A stretch of DNA of 64,000 nt from Nitrospira defluvii (GCA_011525625.1 WYAX01000012.1:806001-870000), one strand, 5' to 3'. Shown: positions 34,344 through 43,582, counted from the first letter of the stretch. Translations and numbers: made by a program. Notes: generated by a model from the letters alone, not told the origin.

Positions 34344-35279
34344 ATGGCGTCAACCTCCAAGACAGATCATGTGTCGATCGACCACGCTGCTTCGGACCAC
34401 GCGCAGGATTGGGTGCAAGTCGATGTGCGGACCTCCATTGATGCCGGTGAACTCCTGGGGCTGTTAAACGATCCGGCCGTCACCGGTGCCTGGCAGGAAG
34501 ACGAACAGGTGCATCTCTACTGGCCGGGGCATCGCTGCGGGCCGGATACGTGGCAGGGGCTCAAGCTGGCGTTGGCGCAACTTGGGCATGCGGACCCGGA
34601 GCGTGCCATCACCATCAATCGGCTGCCGAATGAGGATTGGAATGCCCAGTGGTCGCGTTTGGTGGAACCGATCAGGATCGGGCGGGTGATCATCAGGCCG
34701 AGTTGGAAGCAAGTCCCGCTGCACGAAGCCGACATTGAGCTGGTCATCGATCCCAAGCAGGCGTTCGGAACGGGCCATCATGCGACGACGCACCTCTTGA
34801 TCGAGTGGCTCCAGCAATGGGTGACGCCGACCGACCGGGTGCTGGATGTGGGGACGGGCAGCGGCGTGCTGGCGATGGTGGCGTTACGGCTTGGCGCCGA
34901 GACGGCAGTGGGGGAAGATCATGACCCGGTAGCCATCGACTGCGCGCGCGAGTATGCGAAGACGAATCGATTCGATGCGCGATTGACGCTCCTTGTGCGT
35001 GATGCTCAGGCAGGGCCGGAACAGGACCGGTTCGAGCCTACTCTGGTGCTGGCGAATTTAGATCGACAGACCCTGCTGCTGGCTGCGGACACCTTGTGTC
35101 AGTATGCCTCAGGCGGCGCGCGATTGTTGCTGTCAGGCCTGCTGGTCGACCAGCGAGCCGAGGTAGAAGCCGCCTACGCCGCGCGCGGGGTCTATGTGAA
35201 GACCGTGCGGGAACGTGAGGGGTGGCTCGCGCTGGAGGCGACAGGGATGGAATCGTGTGAGGGGGGACTGTGCTCCTGA
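34344..35279 (+). CDS. prmA: ribosomal protein L11 methyltransferase (PrmA family)
   Basis: 311 residues with the PrmA N-terminal substrate domain and the hallmark AFGTGHHATTHL, then the SAM-binding VLDVGTGSGVLAMVALRLGA. The later LANLDRQTLL replaces the usual NILA motif, a mild divergence. PrmA trimethylates L11 in the cytoplasm. GGGAG 8 nt before ATG 34344 is a good ribosome site. The gene heads a plus-strand run with MOSC, methyltransferase and SUMF1 genes and diverges from the MutS-like gene. Confidence 0.87.
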   Translation: MASTSKTDHVSIDHAASDHAQDWVQVDVRTSIDAGELLGLLNDPAVTGAWQEDEQVHLYWPGHRCGPDTWQGLKLALAQLGHADPERAITINRLPNEDWNAQWSRLVEPIRIGRVIIRPSWKQVPLHEADIELVIDPKQAFGTGHHATTHLLIEWLQQWVTPTDRVLDVGTGSGVLAMVALRLGAETAVGEDHDPVAIDCAREYAKTNRFDARLTLLVRDAQAGPEQDRFEPTLVLANLDRQTLLLAADTLCQYASGGARLLLSGLLVDQRAEVEAAYAARGVYVKTVREREGWLALEATGMESCEGGLCS

Positions 35280-35283
35280 CAGC

Positions 35284-35775
35284 ATGGTGACACGCGCATC
35301 TCTTCCGCACATCCATCAGGTGAGTCTGTCCGTCGGCGGTGTGCCGAAGGTCGCCGTCGCCGCGGCGCTGGTTACCGTTCATGGATTGGCCGGTGACCGT
35401 CAACGGAACCGGAAGTATCACGGCGGGGCTGATCGGGCGGTCTGTCTCTATTCTCTGGAGGTGATAGAAGCCTTACGGACAGAAGGGCATTCGATCGGGC
35501 CCGGTTCCTCCGGAGAGAATTTGACCCTTGCGGGGCTCGAATGGTCGCAAGTGAAACCGGGAGCCCGACTTACGATCGGTGGAACGGTGCAAGTGGAGAT
35601 CATGAGTTATACGACCCCCTGCCGACTCAACGGACAGTGGTTCAAGGATGGAGACTATAGACGGATTGCCCAGGATCTCTATCCAGGGTGGAGCCGACTG
35701 TATGCGCGAGTGTTGCGCGAGGGGACGGTCAGTCAGGGAGACGAGGTCCTTGTGGAGTGGCGGGATGGGGAATAA
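35284..35775 (+). CDS. MOSC domain-containing protein (YiiM-like)
   Basis: 163 residues from ATG 35284, 4 nt after prmA. The MOSC core shows GLAGDRQRNRKYHGGADRAV, SGENLTLAGLEW and the conserved Cys in YTTPCRLNGQW. MOSC domains handle sulfur for molybdenum cofactor or act in N-hydroxylated compound reduction. No partner reductase domain is fused. Tight spacing suggests one transcript with prmA. The frame is open upstream to 35215 but overlaps prmA. Confidence 0.88.
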   Translation: MVTRASLPHIHQVSLSVGGVPKVAVAAALVTVHGLAGDRQRNRKYHGGADRAVCLYSLEVIEALRTEGHSIGPGSSGENLTLAGLEWSQVKPGARLTIGGTVQVEIMSYTTPCRLNGQWFKDGDYRRIAQDLYPGWSRLYARVLREGTVSQGDEVLVEWRDGE

Positions 35776-35810
35776 ACGGCCGGGATTATCCGGTCGGCAT
35801 GGAGCATGAC

Positions 35811-36470
35811 ATGAAGCGGATGTTGGAACCGGAGCTGATGGAGGATGTTGCGCAGGCCCGTGCCTACGCTCAGGCGGATTTTGCCGAGGAGAATCAGGGG
35901 TTCGTCGATCGTTTTTGCGACTATTTCCCTGATTGGCACTCGGGCCATGTGGTCGATCTGGGCTGCGGACCCGGCGATATTCCCATCCGCTTCCTTCGTG
36001 CCTACCCCGAGGCGCGGGTCACGGCGGTGGATGCCAGTCGTCCCATGCTTGACCTGGCGGCTGAGGCGATTGCCGGAGCCGGGTTAGCGAACCACATCAC
36101 CCTTCGGTGCGATCGCTTTCAAACGTTGGTGCTGTCGGAGCAGGCCGATGTCCTCCTGTCCAATAGCCTTCTGCACCATGTCCCGAATCCGTTGCAGTTC
36201 TGGTTCCGCCTCAAACAGTTGGCGAAGCCCGGCGCCTGCATCCTGGTCATGGATTTACTGCGGCCCGACTCGCCGGAAACGGCCCAGGCGCTGGTGGAGC
36301 AGTATGCGGCCAAGGAAGACCCCATTCTCAAACGGGACTTTTATCATTCCTTGCTGGCCGCGTTTACCGAGGATGAGGTCGCGGCGCAATTGGCGGAGAT
36401 GAATCTTTCCCGGTTGCTCATCGATGTTCCTGACGACCGGCACTGGGTCGTCGGTGGGACCATCCTCTGA
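35811..36470 (+). CDS. class I SAM-dependent methyltransferase
   Basis: 219 residues from ATG 35811, which has GGAG 6 nt upstream; ATG 35799 is an alternative. Motif I is VVDLGCGPGDIPIRF, motif post-I is VTAVDASRPML, and LLSNSLLHHVPNP is motif IV. The family includes small-molecule and tRNA-modifying enzymes; the substrate is not evident. Third in the plus-strand run after prmA and the MOSC gene. Confidence 0.86.
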   Translation: MKRMLEPELMEDVAQARAYAQADFAEENQGFVDRFCDYFPDWHSGHVVDLGCGPGDIPIRFLRAYPEARVTAVDASRPMLDLAAEAIAGAGLANHITLRCDRFQTLVLSEQADVLLSNSLLHHVPNPLQFWFRLKQLAKPGACILVMDLLRPDSPETAQALVEQYAAKEDPILKRDFYHSLLAAFTEDEVAAQLAEMNLSRLLIDVPDDRHWVVGGTIL

Positions 36471-36555
36471 CGACGGTGTCTATTTTTGCTTACGATGTCG
36501 GGGTTGTGTGATGCCCTCTGCTCCCCCGCCGTATGTGCATGCAGGCGGGCTCGCC

Positions 36556-37386
36556 ATGGCGCGTATCATAGCTATGGTCGGCCTGACGGTGCTGTGCATC
36601 GGTCTGTTCGGCAACGATTCCGTGCATGCGCAGTTGGAGCGTTTGCGGAAGCACCAGGCGCCTCTGCCATCGCCGGTCGCTGATACTCCCTCGATCGTGA
36701 TTCCAGCGGGCGAATTTCTCATGGGCGCTGCGGGAGCAGATGCGCTTGAGGACGAGAAGCCGCAGCACCCTGTCTGGCTCGATCGATTCGACATCGACCT
36801 CCATGAGGTGACGACGGCGCAATACGCCGATTTCCTCGCCCACGAACAGCGGACGGCGCCGTGGCAATGGGAGGCGGTGGAGGTGCCGCAACATCATGAT
36901 CGTCCGGTCATCGGAGTGACCTGGTTTGATGCGGACGCCTATTGCCGTTGGCGGGGAAAGCGATTGCCGACGGAAGCTGAATGGGAAAAGGCCGCACGGG
37001 GCACCGATGCGCGGGCGTATCCCTGGGGCAATCAGGCGCCGCGGCAGGAATGGGCCAACTTCGGCCTCGGTGCCAGATTCAGCTATCGTCAGGTGCTCAA
37101 ACCGGTTCACAGTTACGAACAGGGGCGAAGCCCCTACGGCCTGTATCAGATGGCAGGGAATGTCGGGGAATGGGTGGCCGATTGGTACGGAACGAATTAT
37201 TACGAGGTCAGTCCCTCGAAAAATCCGTCAGGGCCCGCTTCCGGTTCGTTTCGCGTGGTCCGGGGAGGGTCGTGGTCGGACCTGCCGAAATATCTGCTGA
37301 CGTACGGACGTCTTCGCCTGCCGCCGGAGACTCGTAACAGCTACACGGGATTTCGATGTGCCCGGACGGTCGGGCCTGCCCCATGA
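36556..37386 (+). CDS. SUMF1-fold (formylglycine-generating-enzyme-like) secreted protein
   Basis: 276 residues from ATG 36556; ATG 36511 is possible. A signal peptide ends near DSVHAQ. The SUMF1 fold is shown by IVIPAGEFLMGAAG, RLPTEAEWEKAARG, YPWGNQ, MAGNVGEWVADWY, RVVRGGSW and TGFRCART. Where true FGE has its two copper-binding Cys (YC...RC), this protein has YGRLRL, so sulfatase activation is unlikely. Such proteins often act as periplasmic partners or in metal or ligand binding. Last gene of the run. Confidence 0.88.
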   Translation: MARIIAMVGLTVLCIGLFGNDSVHAQLERLRKHQAPLPSPVADTPSIVIPAGEFLMGAAGADALEDEKPQHPVWLDRFDIDLHEVTTAQYADFLAHEQRTAPWQWEAVEVPQHHDRPVIGVTWFDADAYCRWRGKRLPTEAEWEKAARGTDARAYPWGNQAPRQEWANFGLGARFSYRQVLKPVHSYEQGRSPYGLYQMAGNVGEWVADWYGTNYYEVSPSKNPSGPASGSFRVVRGGSWSDLPKYLLTYGRLRLPPETRNSYTGFRCARTVGPAP

Positions 37387-37421
37387 CCGTGAGCCGGGCG
37401 CTCCTGCCCTCCGGCTCACGG
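37387..37421. terminator. bidirectional terminator-like hairpin
   Basis: CCGTGAGCCGG and CCGGCTCACGG form a perfect 11-bp stem around a 13-nt loop, placed exactly between the convergent SUMF1 and repeat-protein genes. No T-tract follows. Confidence 0.6.
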
Positions 37422-37434
37422 GGGCTCGCTCGGG

Positions 37435-39282
37435 CTAGAACAGACTCTTGCTCACTTCCGCAGATTTCGCGCTCTCATTTCCGGACTTGTCGAATGCCGA
37501 CACCGCAAAGAAGTAGGTCGTGCCGGTCGGCAGATTCGCAATCGTGAAGCTGGTGCGATTGGTAACTTCGAACGGCCCCACGAAGCCGTAACTTCCCGAC
37601 TTTGTTCCGACATAGACTCGGTAGCCGGCTAAATCCGACTCGCTGTTGGCATTCCAACTGACCGTGGCGCTCGCAGTCTTGGGGCTCGAGGTCGAGGTCG
37701 AGGCCGAGGGGGTCGTCTGCACCGGCGGTGGCGGTGGCGGTGGCGGTGTTGAGACAGCCGGTTGCGTGGGTGTGCCGGGCTTGGCCGATGCGGTCTGCCC
37801 TCCGGTCACCGTGAAGGTGATGGGAATACGCAGCGTATTGGAGAAGTTGTTGGGGCCCGACTCCACGATGTACACCACCGCGGTATACGTTCCAGCGGCA
37901 AGTCCGGTCGGTTGAGCCGTGATCACAATCTGATCGGTTTCAGTGGTGATGGTTTGCGCGCTGCCGTAGGGCGGATTCATCCACACCCACGATTGGCTTG
38001 CGCTGAGCGAGTAGACGTGTTGGTCGGTGCCCGGTTTCCGCAAGGTTAAGGTTCCGACCGCGTTCGTGCTGCTCAGGCTCAAGGCAACCGGTGTCGCCTG
38101 GATCGGTCCAGTGGCGACCGGCGTCGGGGCGGGCGGCGCGGGGGCCGGCGGAGGCGGTACGGCAACCGGTGCGGGTGGCGGTGGAACCACGACCGGCGTC
38201 GGCGGCGGGGGCGGAGTCACTGCGACCGGCTTGGGCGTCGGCGTGACTGCTGCCGGTGGAGCCGGGGGAGTCGGCGGTGTTGTCTTCACCGGAGTGGCCG
38301 TGACAGTCAGGGTGACCGGGATCCGGAGCATGTTGCTGAAGTTGTTTGGCCCCGATTCCACAATGTAGATCACCGCGGAATGAGTACCGGCCGCGAGATT
38401 GCCGGTCTGGACGGTGATCACGAGTTGGTCCGTCTCAGTCGTGATGGTTTGGGTGCTGCCGTACGGCGGGTTCATCCACACCCACGACTGGTTCGTGCTG
38501 AGGGAGTAGCTGTGTTGATTCGTTCCCCCTTTTCGCAATGCCAGGGTGCCGACGGCGGTTTGTCCCTTGGCGGCCGTCAGCGTCAATGCCAATGGACTCG
38601 TCACAATCCCGGATGACGGCACAAGGGTCGGGGCGGGTGGCGCGGGGGCCGGCGGAGGCGGTACGGCAACCGGCGCGGGTGGCGGCGAAGCCACCACGGG
38701 AGTGGGCGGCGGAGGCGGTGTCAGGACCACCGGTTTCGGTGCGGGGGCCGCGGCCGGCGGTGCCGGGGGCGGCGGTGGCGCCACTGCTTCAGCGGTCACG
38801 GTAAGCGAGACCGGTATTCGGAGCATATTGGTGAAGTTGTTCGGCCCGGAATCGACGACATACACCGTTGCCAAGTGTGTGCCGACAGCGAGATTGGCGG
38901 TTTGCGCCGTGATGACCAGCTGATCGGTTTCGGAGGTGATGGTTTGGGTGCTGCCATAGGGCGGATTCATCCACACCCACGACTGGTTCGTGCTGAGATA
39001 GTAGGTATGTTGATCGGAGCTTGATTTTTTGAGGGTGAGGCTCCCGACGGCGGTTTTGCCCTTTGACGCCGTTAAGACCAGTGCCGCGGGGCTCGGCACT
39101 ATGGGAGCAGTTCCACTGCCTTGGGCTTTGGTGACGGTTGCCTGAAGGGACGGTTGCTGCAGCAAGCTCACCGACGCCGAGGTGTCTGCGGCAGCGGCGG
39201 TCGAGGCCAAGGCTGTTGCGCACAGCGTGGAAGATAAACAACCGGCAACACTGAATACTAACACGCTCCGTGGCGTCTTCAT
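37435..39282 (-). CDS. secreted protein with three BACON-like repeats, proline-rich linkers and a fibronectin type III domain
   Basis: 615 residues from ATG 39282, preceded by GGAGGA. After a signal peptide come three near-identical beta domains of about 95 residues, each with SWVWMNPPYGS, ETDQLVITAQT or close variants, and SGPNNFxNxLRIP. They are joined by linkers rich in PPPPP and APAPP. The C terminus is an Fn3 domain (SESDLAGYRVYVG). BACON-like and Fn3 domains occur in surface proteins that bind glycans or proteins. No sortase or membrane anchor is visible, so secretion or outer-surface retention is open. Confidence 0.85.
   Translation of the reverse strand: MKTPRSVLVFSVAGCLSSTLCATALASTAAAADTSASVSLLQQPSLQATVTKAQGSGTAPIVPSPAALVLTASKGKTAVGSLTLKKSSSDQHTYYLSTNQSWVWMNPPYGSTQTITSETDQLVITAQTANLAVGTHLATVYVVDSGPNNFTNMLRIPVSLTVTAEAVAPPPPPAPPAAAPAPKPVVLTPPPPPTPVVASPPPAPVAVPPPPAPAPPAPTLVPSSGIVTSPLALTLTAAKGQTAVGTLALRKGGTNQHSYSLSTNQSWVWMNPPYGSTQTITTETDQLVITVQTGNLAAGTHSAVIYIVESGPNNFSNMLRIPVTLTVTATPVKTTPPTPPAPPAAVTPTPKPVAVTPPPPPTPVVVPPPPAPVAVPPPPAPAPPAPTPVATGPIQATPVALSLSSTNAVGTLTLRKPGTDQHVYSLSASQSWVWMNPPYGSAQTITTETDQIVITAQPTGLAAGTYTAVVYIVESGPNNFSNTLRIPITFTVTGGQTASAKPGTPTQPAVSTPPPPPPPPVQTTPSASTSTSSPKTASATVSWNANSESDLAGYRVYVGTKSGSYGFVGPFEVTNRTSFTIANLPTGTTYFFAVSAFDKSGNESAKSAEVSKSLF
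37800..39090. repeat. three direct repeats encoding the BACON-like domains
   Basis: Units of about 280-300 bp recur with a period near 490-505 bp (approximately 37800-38075, 38295-38580, 38795-39090). The same 40 bp around GGCGG(A/G)TTCATCCACACCC occurs in each. High DNA identity suggests recent duplication or gene conversion. Confidence 0.75.
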
Positions 39283-39555
39283 GATGATTCCTCCGGGAAA
39301 ATCAATCCGACTAATGAGCAACCGGCATGCCAGGTATGACGCGGTATGAATCGGCAGAAAGCCGCGACACGAGCCGATTTGCGACGATTTCGCCTATGCG
39401 CGCTGTTCAATTTTTGGAGGGTGTGCAAGTTGGAGCAGACACTGCAGGGGAAAGCCTTCGTCGGTGCCCGTTGGGGACAAAAAGAAGCGTCGCAGGACTT
39501 GTCCTCGAGACGCCGGCCGTTCCGGGGCGTGAAACATGTGGTCGGCTGGGCCGCG

Positions 39556-40356
39556 CTAGGTGGTGGTGTGACGAACAGTCCAGTCCGTGAGCAGGGTCAA
39601 CATGTGTTGGAAGTCGGAAGGTTTTGTGAAGCGATGATCCGCACCGCGAAGAATTTCCAGGTGTTTGGGGCCGGCCAAGGCATCACAGAGCCGCCGGCTC
39701 TGATGCAGTGGGACATACTCGTCCTGATCGCCCTGCACGATCAGGGTGGGGGCGGTGATCCTGCGCGCCGGGTCGTAGGCAATCTGTCGGAGACAGTCCT
39801 CGTAGAACGCGTAGTTCAGAGGAACACGAGTGGGGCCGCCATGAAGATCGGGAATGCTATCCGTTCGTTTCCATTCTTGTAGTCCCTGTTCGCCGAGCTC
39901 AAGACGCAGCTCTTCACCAAAGTCGACCACGGGACATTTCAGCGCAAGACAAGCCAGAGGCGGAACGGTTGCCGGTTGTGCTGTGTGCGCCTGTGTCCAC
40001 TCGGCGGCGGCAAGGATCGAGAGGAGTCCGCCGAAACTGGAGCCGATCAGCGCCAGTCGTTGATACCCTCGGGAGGCCACATACTGCAAAACATGCACGG
40101 TCTGGGCGACTCCGATGGTGGTCGTGAGGGTAGCAAAGGGGCCGTCGCTGTCTCCATGCCCGTAACAATCGAATCGGCATGTGGCGATCCCTCTCTCCAT
40201 CAGGAGGGTGGCCAGTGCCTGATTGCTGCTGCTGTTCTTGTGCGACAGGAATCCGTGACAGAGTACTGCAATCGAGTCGGTCGGCGACGTTGGTGTGGCC
40301 AGTACGGCGGAGAGTCGTGCGCCTGCCTTGTCCTGGAGCGTGACGGGTTCTTCCAT
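39556..40356 (-). CDS. alpha/beta hydrolase (serine esterase/peptidase fold)
   Basis: 266 residues, no signal peptide. Nucleophile elbow LIGSSFGGLLSIL (GxSxG), acid in VQGDQDEYVPL, His in RGADHRFTKPSD complete a catalytic triad. The N-terminal SIAVLCHGFLSHKNS carries the oxyanion-hole HG. Similar cytosolic enzymes hydrolyse esters or acyl peptides. It lies 13 bases downstream of the oxidase-like membrane gene. The 273 bases between it and the repeat-protein start hold no convincing gene. Confidence 0.86.
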   Translation of the reverse strand: MEEPVTLQDKAGARLSAVLATPTSPTDSIAVLCHGFLSHKNSSSNQALATLLMERGIATCRFDCYGHGDSDGPFATLTTTIGVAQTVHVLQYVASRGYQRLALIGSSFGGLLSILAAAEWTQAHTAQPATVPPLACLALKCPVVDFGEELRLELGEQGLQEWKRTDSIPDLHGGPTRVPLNYAFYEDCLRQIAYDPARRITAPTLIVQGDQDEYVPLHQSRRLCDALAGPKHLEILRGADHRFTKPSDFQHMLTLLTDWTVRHTTT

Positions 40357-40369
40357 GGGATGATGGCCG

Positions 40370-41686
40370 TTATCGTGTGCCGGAATGTTTTAATTCGTCG
40401 GGGTGCGCCCGCTCGTGACCCGGCTCGGTGTTGATGGCTTGTGTGAGTTTGACGGTCACCATGGTGAGGTGAAGTAGAAGTAAGCCCAGGCTCCCCCACG
40501 TGGCTGCCTGAATCCAGGGAGAGGAGAGCGGCAGGTTCCAGGTCAGCGAGGCGACCAGAACCAATCCCAAGGCCCCAAAACTGACGGTCGCTACCTGAAC
40601 TGCCCGCCAGCGATTCATCACCTGCTCCACGATGTCCCGGTAGGCTGTGCGCTTTTTCTGATGCGAGATTCGTTGCGCGGCAAGCAGCGGGGGGAGCGTG
40701 TAGGAGAGTCCGCCGACGACCGCCTGGAGGAAAAATCCGAGAAATGCGGTGTGGGTGTAGGCCACCAGATGCAGCGTGCCGTAGGGCAGGGCCGGTGGTG
40801 TCCATAGGAGGTTGATGCCGAGGGCGATACCGATAGAGGTCATGATGAGCAAGAAGCAGAGCGCCGTGAGGAGGTGATCGGTGGCGGCTGAGCCCGGCTG
40901 GCCGGCCTGACTCCAGGTGCGGAGCAGATTGAGGCAGCCGAGCGCCAGAGTTACCAGCAGACAGCCTCCCGCGACGAGCTGGATGTGAATCGACGACAAG
41001 AGAAAGCCCGTCAGAAGTCCTGCGGCACAAGCCGGCAGCAAGAGAAGCACGGTTTGGCCCAATGCCTGGCTGTGTAGTGGGCGATTTAACAGGCGTGGCA
41101 GGGCGAGTTGAATAGTGCCGACGCCGGCCAAGGTAAGGAAGAACAACAGGCCGGCATGCACATGGCCGAGCCGGATGATGCCGTGCCAGGTTGGATACCA
41201 GGCCCCGGCCAGGAGTTCACCGAGGACCAGGTTGCCGAAGAGCCCGAGAAGCGAAAGTCCGAAAAAGAAGAGGGACAGCGGCGTCCAACTTGAACCGGTC
41301 CGTAGCCCGCGAAGGAGATGGCGTGCCATCGGCACGCAGGCCGCGGCCAGCAGCAGCCCCGCCAGGATAGTCAGATTTGGCTCACGCAGCCACGCGCTCA
41401 CGGTGAATCCCAGGGCGGCGAGATTGATGCCGAAAAAGAGCAGGCGGTGCTTTGAACGGCTGCCTTCCTGTGCGGCAAGATCACCCGCCGCGAGGGCGAA
41501 TCCCGTCATCAGCTGGAGGAGGCCGCCGATGAGGATTCCATGGACATGGAGCGTACGTAGCCCTGGCGTAAGCGGGGCACCGTGGACGATGCCCCAGAAC
41601 GAGGCGAGTCCTAAGAGCGAGGTCAGGAGCAGCCACCCCCAACCCGCCAGCAAAAACGACAGTGGTGATCCGAACCCGCGACTCAT
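40370..41686 (-). CDS. polytopic membrane protein resembling heme-copper oxidase subunit I / NnrS
   Basis: 438 residues with about 12 transmembrane helices. Paired histidines in helices (LHVHGILIGGL, RLGHVHAGLLFF, LVAYTHTAFLGFF) recall heme-binding helices of oxidase subunit I or NnrS. The Cu-binding and cross-linked Tyr motifs of true oxidases are not seen. No oxidase subunit II or III is adjacent. A heme-containing membrane protein in respiration or nitric oxide handling is possible but unproven. It follows thiD by 8 bases on the same strand. Confidence 0.68.
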   Translation of the reverse strand: MSRGFGSPLSFLLAGWGWLLLTSLLGLASFWGIVHGAPLTPGLRTLHVHGILIGGLLQLMTGFALAAGDLAAQEGSRSKHRLLFFGINLAALGFTVSAWLREPNLTILAGLLLAAACVPMARHLLRGLRTGSSWTPLSLFFFGLSLLGLFGNLVLGELLAGAWYPTWHGIIRLGHVHAGLLFFLTLAGVGTIQLALPRLLNRPLHSQALGQTVLLLLPACAAGLLTGFLLSSIHIQLVAGGCLLVTLALGCLNLLRTWSQAGQPGSAATDHLLTALCFLLIMTSIGIALGINLLWTPPALPYGTLHLVAYTHTAFLGFFLQAVVGGLSYTLPPLLAAQRISHQKKRTAYRDIVEQVMNRWRAVQVATVSFGALGLVLVASLTWNLPLSSPWIQAATWGSLGLLLLHLTMVTVKLTQAINTEPGHERAHPDELKHSGTR

Positions 41687-41694
41687 AGCCTCTG

Positions 41695-42489
41695 CTACCC
41701 CTGGTGTAAGAAATAGAAGTGATTCGTCGGTCCCTTGCCATGCCCGATCGCCAGGCTGTGCCTGATGGCTTCGGTGAGATAGGTCTTGGCGGTTTGGACC
41801 GCGTCAGGCACGGTCTTTCCCCGGGCAAGATGCGCTGCGATGGCCGAAGCCAAGGTGCATCCGGTGCCGTGGGTATGGGGGGTGTCGATGAATTCCCCCT
41901 TGTAGATATGAAAAAAACGCCCGTCATAGAGGAGATCGGTCCCACGTTCCTTCGGCAAGTGGCCGCCCTTGATGAGGACGTTGGCACAGCCGAATTGGTG
42001 AATGATCTTGGCGGCGCGCCGGGCATCGGCCAGCGAGGCGATCTCGATACCCGAGAGCTGTTGGGCCTCATGGACGTTCGGCGTGACCAGGAACGCGAGC
42101 GGGAAAAGGTCTTTCTTGATGGTCTCGATGGCGTCCGGCTTCAGGAGGGGTTGTCCGCTTTTGGCGATCATGACCGGGTCCACGACCAGGTGTGTGACCT
42201 GTTGGGGTTTGAGGAGCTTCACGACGGTTTGAATGATTGCCGCTGACGACAACATGCCGGTCTTGACGGCCGCCACGTCGAAATCGTCGAAAATAGCATC
42301 GAGTTGGGCGGCGATGATGGAGGTGGGCAGTTCGAACACATCGGTGACGTCCTCCGTGTTCTGGGCCGTGACGGCGGTGATCACCGACATGGCATAGACC
42401 CCGTTGGCCGACATGGCTTTTAGATCTGCCTGGATGCCTGCGCCGCCGCCTGAGTCCGAGCCTGCTATGGATAAGACTTGTTTGATCAT
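41695..42489 (-). CDS. thiD: hydroxymethylpyrimidine/phosphomethylpyrimidine kinase
   Basis: 264 residues with AGSDSGGGAGIQADLKA at the N terminus, VVDPVMIAKSG, VTPNVHEAQQLSG and the anion-hole HGTGCTLASAIAAHLA. ThiD phosphorylates HMP and HMP-phosphate in thiamin synthesis and salvage. The gene is 40 bases after the FlgO-like gene and 8 before the oxidase-like gene, a mixed-function run. No TPP riboswitch is apparent upstream. tenA lies 5 kb to the right. Confidence 0.95.
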   Translation of the reverse strand: MIKQVLSIAGSDSGGGAGIQADLKAMSANGVYAMSVITAVTAQNTEDVTDVFELPTSIIAAQLDAIFDDFDVAAVKTGMLSSAAIIQTVVKLLKPQQVTHLVVDPVMIAKSGQPLLKPDAIETIKKDLFPLAFLVTPNVHEAQQLSGIEIASLADARRAAKIIHQFGCANVLIKGGHLPKERGTDLLYDGRFFHIYKGEFIDTPHTHGTGCTLASAIAAHLARGKTVPDAVQTAKTYLTEAIRHSLAIGHGKGPTNHFYFLHQG

Positions 42490-42528
42490 GACGAGGTTCC
42501 CTGTGAAAAAAGATCCGGAGATTATTAT

Positions 42529-43506
42529 CTAGGGTGTGGGGGCCGCCTGGTCCGGCTTGGCGGACGCACCACTGTCAGTGGATGCAGGGCTGTCGATGGT
42601 GAGCCCGTCCAGTACGATGATCCGATCCGGTCGCGGCGAGGTCTCGTGGTAGTGCAGTGTCACGGGGCCTTTGGGGGATTGACTGCCCACGAGAAAAGAC
42701 AGAGTTGCACGCTGCTGCCGTCTGGGCGTGAGTTCCAACCCGCGGGTGCACAGGCCTTCTCGACTCTGGCCGACGTCCTGTTTCCACTGTTCGCCCTGCT
42801 CGTTCACGAGGTACGTGTCCAGCAGTTGGCAGCCGAGCTTCGACGGATGTGCCGTGCGGTTCACGAACATCAGATCTACCTCGATGCGGTCGTCTTGCCG
42901 GGATATTCCCAGGACGGTGACTGTATACACGTCGTTTTCATGGGTGATCAACACCGGGGTTGTGGATGCCGGTGCTACCGCTGCCGGCTGGGGCTGGGGT
43001 GCAGCGGCCGGCTTCAGCAAGGCCGCTAACGGGCCGGATTTCGGCACGATTGTGCGCGAGGCCCCGACGGGATACACCGTATACGGACCAATGAGCTTCG
43101 CGGTGACCTGGATGCCTTCCGGTAGTTCGAGGTACGAGCCGGTCACATAGAGATCGGCGCGGAGTGCCTTGGCCACTTTCTTGGCCGCCTTTGCCTGTGA
43201 GGTATCGAGATGCGTCAGGCGGTGTTTGTTCATGGTGGCAAGTAGAAGTTTGCGATCCACGACCTTGAGCTCCCCGGCCACCAGCAAATGGGTTGCCAGT
43301 TCCTCCGCGAGAAACCGGCCGATAGGCGTGACCTCTCCTGAGCTATCGACGAAATCCAGGAGCGCGAGACGCGATTTTTTCAATTTGATGGCCTCGGCCG
43401 CCACGCCTTCGGCCAATTCCTTCACGCTGTCTTCGTATTTCGAGGCGGCCTGGGAAGGAGCGTGCCAAAGGCCGAGCAGGATTAGGCACCAGAGCAGACG
43501 GATCAT
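42529..43506 (-). CDS. FlgO-like secreted protein
   Basis: 325 residues. A signal peptide (cleavage near SQAAS) is followed by a region like the FlgO/CsgG-related fold: LALLDFVDSSGEVTPIGRFL, ELATHLLVAGELKVVDRKLL and ADLYVTGSYLELPEG. The C-terminal third is a separate beta-rich part with two Cys (KLGCQLLD, GLCTRGLEL). FlgO-type proteins are outer membrane or periplasmic and support motility or surface structures, but no flagellar genes are nearby. Function open. Confidence 0.75.
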   Translation of the reverse strand: MIRLLWCLILLGLWHAPSQAASKYEDSVKELAEGVAAEAIKLKKSRLALLDFVDSSGEVTPIGRFLAEELATHLLVAGELKVVDRKLLLATMNKHRLTHLDTSQAKAAKKVAKALRADLYVTGSYLELPEGIQVTAKLIGPYTVYPVGASRTIVPKSGPLAALLKPAAAPQPQPAAVAPASTTPVLITHENDVYTVTVLGISRQDDRIEVDLMFVNRTAHPSKLGCQLLDTYLVNEQGEQWKQDVGQSREGLCTRGLELTPRRQQRATLSFLVGSQSPKGPVTLHYHETSPRPDRIIVLDGLTIDSPASTDSGASAKPDQAAPTP

Positions 43507-43582
43507 CGAACGCCACTCATCTCTACGTTAGGCATGGCCCACATTATACTCACGTCATTGATGCTGTCCAGCCTGTGCCGAT

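Noticed and set aside
37735-39090. Possible CRISPR or tandem DNA repeat array
   Set aside because: The repeats are about 490-500 bp apart, in frame, and encode protein domains and proline-rich linkers.
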